64,000 nt of DNA from CAVWSM01 sp963757805. GTDB lineage: Bacteria > Actinomycetota > Actinomycetes > Jiangellales > Jiangellaceae. The stretch lies in NCBI GenBank assembly GCA_963757805.1, contig CAVWSM010000006.1:806001-870000 (forward strand), read 5' to 3'. Position 1 is the stretch's first letter. Every line of letters starts with the position of its first letter. Under the pieces are notes generated by a model, which made no database searches, was not told the origin of the DNA, and saw only the letters and a program-made list of their open reading frames with translations. Both the position numbers and the translations under genes were made by a program. Shown here one piece after another: positions 57,087 through 64,000 of this stretch.

Positions 57087-58043
57087 TCAGGCCTTGCGCT
57101 TGCGGATCTCCTCGGCCGCCTGCGGCAGGACGGCGTGCAGGTCGCCGACGACGCCGAAGTCGGCCATCGCGAAGATCGGCGCCTCGGCGTCCTTGTTGAC
57201 CACGACGATCGTCTTGGCGGTCTGCATGCCGGCCCGGTGCTGGATCGCACCCGAGATGCCGGCGGCGACGTACAGCTGCGGCGACACGGTCTTGCCGGTC
57301 TGGCCGACCTGGTGCGCGTGCGGGTACCAGCCGGAGTCGACCGCGGCCCGGGACGCACCGACGGCCGCGCCGAGCGCGTCGGCGAGCGCCTCGACCGGCT
57401 TGAAGTCACCGGCCGTGCCGCGCCCACCGGACACCACGATCGACGCCTCGGTCAGCTCCGGACGACCCGACGCCTCCCGCGGCGCCCGAGCTGTGATGCG
57501 CGCCGCCTTGGCGGTGTCGGACAGCTCTACGGTCACCGGCACGACGCTGGCCTCGACGGGGGCCTCCTCGGGGGTGACGGCGTTGGGCTTGACCGCGATC
57601 ACCGGCACCCCGCGGCTGACCCGCGACGTCACGGTGAACCCGCCGGCAAACGCCGACTGCGTCGCCACCGGACCGTTGTCACCGGCTGTCACGTCGACGG
57701 CGTCGGTGATGATGCCCGAGCCGAGCTTGACCGCGAGCCGCGCCGCGACCTCCTTGCCCTCCGAGGTGGCGGGCACGAGCACGGCTGCCGGCTCGACAGT
57801 CGCAGCGACCCCGGCGAGGATCTCTGCCTTGGGTGCCACGAGGTAGTCCCCGAGCGACGCATCGTCGGCGACGTGCACAGTCGCCGCGCCGTACGAGGCG
57901 AGCGTCGGCACCGCATCCGGCGCGCCGGCGCCGACGACAACCGCTGCCGGCTCGCCGAGCCGCCGCGCGATGGTGAGCAGCTCGAGGGTGGTCTTACGGA
58001 CGGAACCGTCGACGTGGTCGACGAGGACGAGGATCTGCGCCAC
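57087..58043 (-). CDS. etfA: Electron transfer flavoprotein subunit alpha
   Basis: The 318-residue subunit has an N-terminal half beginning AQILVLVDHVDGSVRKTTLELLTIARRLG. The C-terminal FAD domain contains SGGRGTAGDFKPVEALADALGAAVGASRAAVDSGWYPHAHQVGQTGKTVSPQLYVAAGISGAIQH, the classic ETF-alpha signature, then VVVNKDAEAPIFAMADFGVVGDL. With EtfB it carries electrons from acyl-CoA and other dehydrogenases to ETF-quinone oxidoreductase. It lies 11 bases downstream of etfB. Confidence 0.96.
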   Translation of the reverse strand: MAQILVLVDHVDGSVRKTTLELLTIARRLGEPAAVVVGAGAPDAVPTLASYGAATVHVADDASLGDYLVAPKAEILAGVAATVEPAAVLVPATSEGKEVAARLAVKLGSGIITDAVDVTAGDNGPVATQSAFAGGFTVTSRVSRGVPVIAVKPNAVTPEEAPVEASVVPVTVELSDTAKAARITARAPREASGRPELTEASIVVSGGRGTAGDFKPVEALADALGAAVGASRAAVDSGWYPHAHQVGQTGKTVSPQLYVAAGISGAIQHRAGMQTAKTIVVVNKDAEAPIFAMADFGVVGDLHAVLPQAAEEIRKRKA

Positions 58044-58054
58044 AACTGCTCCTG

Positions 58055-58838
58055 TCAGATGAACTTCTGCGCGGCGAGGAACTCGGCCAGCTGAACGCCG
58101 CCGTTGCCCTCGTCCGTGACGATCGTGCCCTGAGTGCGCGGCGGTCGCGCCGTGACTGTCTCGACGACGGTCGACGCGTGCGCCAGGCCGACCTCGTCAC
58201 CGCTGACTCCGAGGTCAGCCAGCGACCACGTCTGCACCGGCTTCTTCTTCGCCGCCATGATTCCCTTGAACGACGGGTAGCGCGGCTCGTTGATCTGGTC
58301 GGTCACCGACACCACGGCCGGCAGCGATGCCTCGATCGTCTCCGACGCCGTGTCGCCATCTCGGCGGATCGTCACCGACGCCCTCGCCGACGGTCACCTC
58401 CGCGGCGAATGTCACCTGCGGCAGCCCGAGCCGCTCCGCAAGCATCGCGGGGACGACGCTCATGCCGCCGTCGGTGGAGGCCATGCCGCACAGCACCAGG
58501 TCGTACGACCCGAGCTTCTCGAGCGCCTTGGCGAGTACGAGCGACGTGGCAAGCGCGTCCGACCCGTGCAGCGAGTCATCCAGGATGTGCACGCCCGCGT
58601 CCGCGCCCATCTGCAGCGCCTTTCGAATCGCGTCGGCAGCGCCGTCTGGGCCCATGGTCACCACGGTGACCTCGCCGCCGGACGCCTGCGCGATCTTGAG
58701 CGCCTCCTCCACCGCGTACTCATCCAGCTCGGACAGCAGCCCGTCCACGCCAACCCGGTCGGTCGTGTGGTCGGTCGTATTGAAGACACGATCTGCCGTG
58801 GCATCCGGCACGTGCTTGACGAGAACGACGATGTTCAT
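58055..58838 (-). CDS. etfB: Electron transfer flavoprotein subunit beta, frameshifted
   Basis: The N-terminal 150 residues (MNIVVLVKHVPDATADRVF, LSELDEYAVEEALKIAQASGGEVTVVTMGP, CGMASTDGGMSVVPAMLAERLGLPQVTFAAEV) and the C-terminal 105 (TIRRDGDTASETIEASLPAVVSVTDQINEPRYPSFKGIMAAKKKPV) are both standard EtfB but in different frames. The break is at about 58375-58382, in VGEGV..VTIRRDGD, where one extra base is present. EtfB binds AMP and, with EtfA, the FAD. Both halves are well conserved, so a consensus error is the likely cause. Confidence 0.93.
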
Positions 58839-59228
58839 GGCCGGTCGACGACCTCCTGATTGCGGGTGGATTTCTCGGCACAGCCTGCCAGGCGCCCAGA
58901 TCGGGCCGGCCAACAGGCCGTGGAACGTCACGATGGGCAAATGTTACTCGCCGGTAGCGCAGCGCGTCTGTGGGGTGCGCCACAAGGTCGTACGGCGCAC
59001 CTATGGCCTTGACTCGCGATGGTCCGGCACCTACTGGCCGGTGCACGGCTGATCGGCTACCGCGCGGCCACGCTGACCGAGCGACGGGGAGCAGGTACCG
59101 CTCGGCCCTCGCGCCGCACCACATCGGCGGACTCGGCCGGTCGGAACGCACCAGCACGTGGCCGTCCACCTCGGTGAAAGCAGCCGCTGACCGGACGCCG
59201 GCGAGGGTCGCTGGCACAATCTGTCCCC
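58839..59228. other. Divergent intergenic region between etfB and glgX
   Basis: 390 bases with no convincing protein frame. An inverted repeat GGTGCGCC (58974-58981) and GGCGCACC (58994-59001) with a 12-base spacer could be a regulator site for either gene. No clear -35/-10 pair was recognised. Confidence 0.4.
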
Positions 59229-61355
<2,127 letters not shown>

Positions 61356-61414
61356 CGAGGCATTTCGGCAGATCGGCACGCAACCGGTCGGGCCCGTTGC
61401 GCGTCTTCCGTAAC

Positions 61415-62338
61415 ATGACGACCGTGCGCCGGCCGCAGAAGATGCTTGTACTCGCAGTGATGCTTTCGCTGCTGTCCGTGACGGCCGCTGCCTGCGGGCA
61501 GGGCGACGTGCAGTCCGATGCGGCACCCGGCGGTGCGGCGGCGGCTGGATCAACGCAGGAGTCGTCCGACCCGCCTGCGAGCTCGGCCACGGCTCCCGAG
61601 ACGCCGCCACCGACGCCCACGAGCTCCGCCGCGGCGCCAGCCCCGGCGACTCCGCCACCCGCCCCGGCGACCCCGCCGCCGCCGGCGACCCCGCCACCCG
61701 CGCCCGCGGCACCCGAGCCGGCGCCGGCGCCGACCGGTCCTCCGTCGTTGCGAGCCGGCGACAGCGGCCCCGAGGTGGCCGCGCTGCAGCAACGCCTTTC
61801 CGAGCTGGGCTACTGGCTCGGCACCCCGGACGACACCTTTGGTGGTCTCACCAAGCAGGCCGTCTATGCCCTGCAGAAAGCCGCGGGGTTGGGCGCCGAC
61901 GGTGTCGTAGGCCCCAAGACCCGCGCGGCGCTCGATGCCGGAACGCGCCCGTCAGCGCGCAGCACGAGCGGCCACGTCGTCGAGGTCGACCGCGAGCATC
62001 AGTTGTTGCTGCTCGTCAACGACGGTCGGGTGGACCACATCCTCAACACGTCGACCGGCACCTTCAAGCACTACACCCACGAGGGCCGGCGCCTTCTGGC
62101 CGACACCCCCGAGGGGCAGTGGGAGGTCTTCCGCCAGGTCGACGGGTGGCGTGACGGCGAGCTCGGCCGGCTCTACCGCCCCAAGTATTTCAACAGCCAG
62201 GGCATCGCCGTACACGGCTATGAGAGCGTGCCGCCCTATCCCGCGTCACATGGCTGCGTCCGCGTGACCCTCGCGGCCATGGACTGGCTGTGGGCCAACG
62301 ACCAGCTGCCCAAGGGCACCCCCGTCTGGGTCTACTGA
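61415..62338 (+). CDS. Lipoprotein L,D-transpeptidase with peptidoglycan-binding domain
   Basis: The 307-residue protein has a lipoprotein signal (MLVLAVMLSLLSVTAAACG, lipobox Cys about residue 30). A long Pro/Ala/Thr linker follows to about residue 110, then a PG_binding_1 domain (LRAGDSGPEVAALQQRLSELGYWLG, LGADGVVGPKTRAAL). The YkuD catalytic domain has IAVHGYESVPPYPASHGCVRVT, with catalytic His and Cys near residue 281. It would crosslink or anchor peptidoglycan stems outside the membrane. I chose the ATG at 61415 for the signal peptide; a GTG overlapping the glgX stop at 61352 is the alternative. Confidence 0.9.
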   Translation: MTTVRRPQKMLVLAVMLSLLSVTAAACGQGDVQSDAAPGGAAAAGSTQESSDPPASSATAPETPPPTPTSSAAAPAPATPPPAPATPPPPATPPPAPAAPEPAPAPTGPPSLRAGDSGPEVAALQQRLSELGYWLGTPDDTFGGLTKQAVYALQKAAGLGADGVVGPKTRAALDAGTRPSARSTSGHVVEVDREHQLLLLVNDGRVDHILNTSTGTFKHYTHEGRRLLADTPEGQWEVFRQVDGWRDGELGRLYRPKYFNSQGIAVHGYESVPPYPASHGCVRVTLAAMDWLWANDQLPKGTPVWVY

Positions 62339-62342
62339 GCCG

Positions 62343-62425
62343 AGCCACCACCAGGACTTCCCCCGCCCCGACAGGCCTGCAGCCCTGGTGGTGCGGGGTG
62401 AGTCCTGCTTAACGTGGTCATTCCG
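62343..62425. repeat. Palindromic intergenic repeat, family A copy 3
   Basis: The right arm GTCCTGCTTAACGTGGTCAT-TCC and inner CCCCGC...CGACAGGCCTGCAGCCCTGG...GCGGGG match copies 1 and 2; the left arm (CCACCACCAGGACTT) has decayed. It lies between the converging transpeptidase and glgP genes, 4 bases from each stop codon region. Confidence 0.75.
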
Positions 62426-62428
62426 GCA

Positions 62429-64000
62429 CTACGGCAGGGTGGCGAGGCCGAGCTCGGTGACGGTAGGTACGAGCGGGTGGGTAGGCACGACGCGCACGGT
62501 GTAGCCGAACGCACCGGTGCGGTCGAGCGGAACATCGCCGTCGAAGCGATAGCGCCCCGGCTCGTAAGTCTCTCCCACCGTCAGTGCAGACGTCATGGGG
62601 TGCAGCAGCTCGTCGGACTCGTCGACCCGGCCGTGCACGACCTGCACCGAGACGTCCTCCGGCGTGAGATCGCCCAGCGACACGAAGGCGTGCAGGTTGA
62701 CCGACTGCCCGATCTCGAACGACTCGGGCGCCGACACCGTCTCCACGTGTTCCACCCGCACGCTCGGCCACGCCTTGCGCACCTTGCGCTTCCACTGCGC
62801 CAGCTCGGCTGCCCCGGTGAAGTCGGCGTCGAGCGAGCGCGCCGCGGCCGCGGCCGGGATGTAGAGGTTCTGCGAGTATTCACGCACCATGCGCGTGGCC
62901 AGCACCTTGGGCCCGAGAGTGGTGAGCGTGTGCCGCACCATCTCCAGCCAGCGACTGGGCAGCCCGTCGTCGTTGGTGTCGTAGAACCGCGGGATGACCT
63001 CGTTCTCGATGATCTCGTAGAGCGCCAAGGCCTCGAGGTCGTCGCGCTTCTCGGTGTTGTCGACACCGGCGGCCGACGGGATGGCCCAGCCATTGTCGCC
63101 GTCGAACCACTCGTCCCACCACCCGTCGAGGATCGACAGGTTGAGACCACCATTGAGGGCGGCCTTCATGCCCGACGTGCCGGATGCCTCATGGGGGCGC
63201 AGCGGGTTGTTGAGCCAGACGTCACACCCCGGATAGAGCGTCTGCGCCATCCCGATGTCGTAGTTGGGCAGGAACACGATGCGGTGCCGCACGGCCGGGT
63301 CGTCGGAGAACCGCACCATGTCTTGGATGAGCTTCTTGCCGCTGTCGTCGGCAGGGTGCGCCTTGCCCGCGATGACAATCTGGACCGGTCTATCGGGGTC
63401 GCGCAGCAGCCTCGTGAGTCGCTCCGGGTCCTGCAGCATCAGGGTGAGTCGCTTGTACGACGCACCGCGCCGCGCGAAGCCGATCGTGCACACGTCAGGG
63501 TCCATCACCTGGTCGATCCAGCCCAGCTCGGGCTCGCTCGCACCACGCTGCAGCCAGGACTTGCGCAACCGGCGACGGACGTCATCCACCAACCGGGCAC
63601 GCGTGACGCGCTTGGCCCGCCACATCTGCGCGTCCGGGATCTTGCTTATCGCCTCGGACCAGCCGTCGCCCTGCTCGACGAAGGCGCGCCCGGCGTGTCG
63701 TTCGGCCAGCGCGAGGAACTCCTCCGCGACCCACGTCGGCGCATGCACACCGTTGGTGATCGAGCCGATCGGCACCTCGGCGCGATCGAAGCCCGGCCAC
63801 AGACCGGCGAACATCTCCCGGCTCACCTCACCGTGCAGGCGGGAGACGCCGTTGGCCCGCTGGGCGAGGCGTAGGCCCATCACGGCCATGTTGAAAACGG
63901 TCGGGTCGCCGCCCTCGTAGGTCTCGGCGCCAAGCTCGAGGATGCGCTCCACCGGCATTCCCTCGGCTGCGTTGTCGCCGCCGAAGTGCTGGAGCACGAG
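62429..64000 (-). CDS. glgP: Alpha-glucan (glycogen) phosphorylase, 5' end beyond the window
   Basis: The 523 visible codons are the C-terminal part of a GlgP of the compact TIGR02094-like type: ERILELGAETYEGGDPTVFNMAVMGLRLAQRANGVSRLHGEVSREM, then IGFARRGASYKRLTLMLQDPERL, IVIAGKAHPADDSGKKLIQDM, and the PLP-lysine region NNPLRPHEASGTSGMKAALNGGLNLSILDGWWDEW. It releases glucose-1-phosphate from glycogen chains. A C-terminal beta-rich extension of about 110 residues (VETVSAPESFEIGQSVNLHAFV) is normal for this type. The reading frame stays open to the window edge. Confidence 0.95.
   Translation of the reverse strand, partial: LVLQHFGGDNAAEGMPVERILELGAETYEGGDPTVFNMAVMGLRLAQRANGVSRLHGEVSREMFAGLWPGFDRAEVPIGSITNGVHAPTWVAEEFLALAERHAGRAFVEQGDGWSEAISKIPDAQMWRAKRVTRARLVDDVRRRLRKSWLQRGASEPELGWIDQVMDPDVCTIGFARRGASYKRLTLMLQDPERLTRLLRDPDRPVQIVIAGKAHPADDSGKKLIQDMVRFSDDPAVRHRIVFLPNYDIGMAQTLYPGCDVWLNNPLRPHEASGTSGMKAALNGGLNLSILDGWWDEWFDGDNGWAIPSAAGVDNTEKRDDLEALALYEIIENEVIPRFYDTNDDGLPSRWLEMVRHTLTTLGPKVLATRMVREYSQNLYIPAAAAARSLDADFTGAAELAQWKRKVRKAWPSVRVEHVETVSAPESFEIGQSVNLHAFVSLGDLTPEDVSVQVVHGRVDESDELLHPMTSALTVGETYEPGRYRFDGDVPLDRTGAFGYTVRVVPTHPLVPTVTELGLATLP

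Overview
The window is high-GC DNA (roughly 70 % by eye) with GTG/ATG starts, many 4-base ATGA/GTGA gene overlaps, AfsR/SARP-type and ECF regulators, a two-piece ETF and a gatC-gatA-gatB run. All of this fits an actinobacterial chromosome. The order etfB-etfA, cysteine desulfurase, mnmA, core methionine synthase, ligA, gatCAB, ilvD, ilvBNC, serA, leuB, ilvE, cimA recalls Propionibacteriales such as Nocardioides or Kribbella relatives, but that placement is only a guess. I see no rRNA, tRNA, CRISPR array, prophage or intact insertion sequence.

Layout. 0-9 kb: start of a succinate dehydrogenase/fumarate reductase flavoprotein gene cut by the window edge, a small Cys-containing protein, a secreted RTX-type protein, citramalate synthase (cimA) behind an attenuator-like leader, an M6 metallopeptidase and a large BTAD/NB-ARC regulator. 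9-17.5 kb: tandem DUF427 protein, ilvE, a secreted Ig-like protein, two ABC-2 ATPase/permease pairs in one operon, leuB, and a free-standing LeuA regulatory domain with its own leader peptide. 17.6-21 kb: an ECF sigma factor with a SnoaL-like tail, DUF1992, a GNAT, and a TetR/NTF2-like operon ending in a chimeric hydrolase remnant. 21-35 kb: serA, a TPP-riboswitch-controlled thiM-thiE-thiD operon, a DGPF/ECF42 pair, ilvB-ilvN-ilvC behind a textbook attenuator, a PAS-GGDEF-EAL protein and ilvD. 35-46 kb: a BNR-repeat protein, a D-2-hydroxyacid dehydrogenase, a lipoprotein sugar dehydrogenase, a DUF4097 protein, the GatCAB operon, a NarL-type two-component system and an ACT-VOC fusion. 46-64 kb: ligA, patatin, a class V PLP enzyme, core MetE, ferredoxin-NADP reductase, a deaminase, DinB, mnmA, cysteine desulfurase, etfA/etfB, glgX, an L,D-transpeptidase lipoprotein and the bulk of glgP.

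The main theme is branched-chain amino acid synthesis (cimA, leuB, ilvB, ilvN, ilvC, ilvD, ilvE). Three units, cimA, ilvBNC and the stand-alone LeuA-domain gene, appear to start with short leader peptides. Their codons match the pathway end products (Ile-Ile; Ile-Leu-Val-Leu-Val; Leu-Val-Val), and each is followed by strong hairpins.

Two further patterns stand out. First, intergenic palindromic repeats occur mostly between convergent genes. One family of four copies has GGAATGACCACGT ends; another group of three has TGATCATG ends. Second, seven otherwise normal genes (thiD, ilvC, ilvD, a sugar dehydrogenase, gatB, ligA, etfB) each carry a net single-base frameshift. Because several of these are essential, I read this as consensus error in the assembly rather than gene decay.
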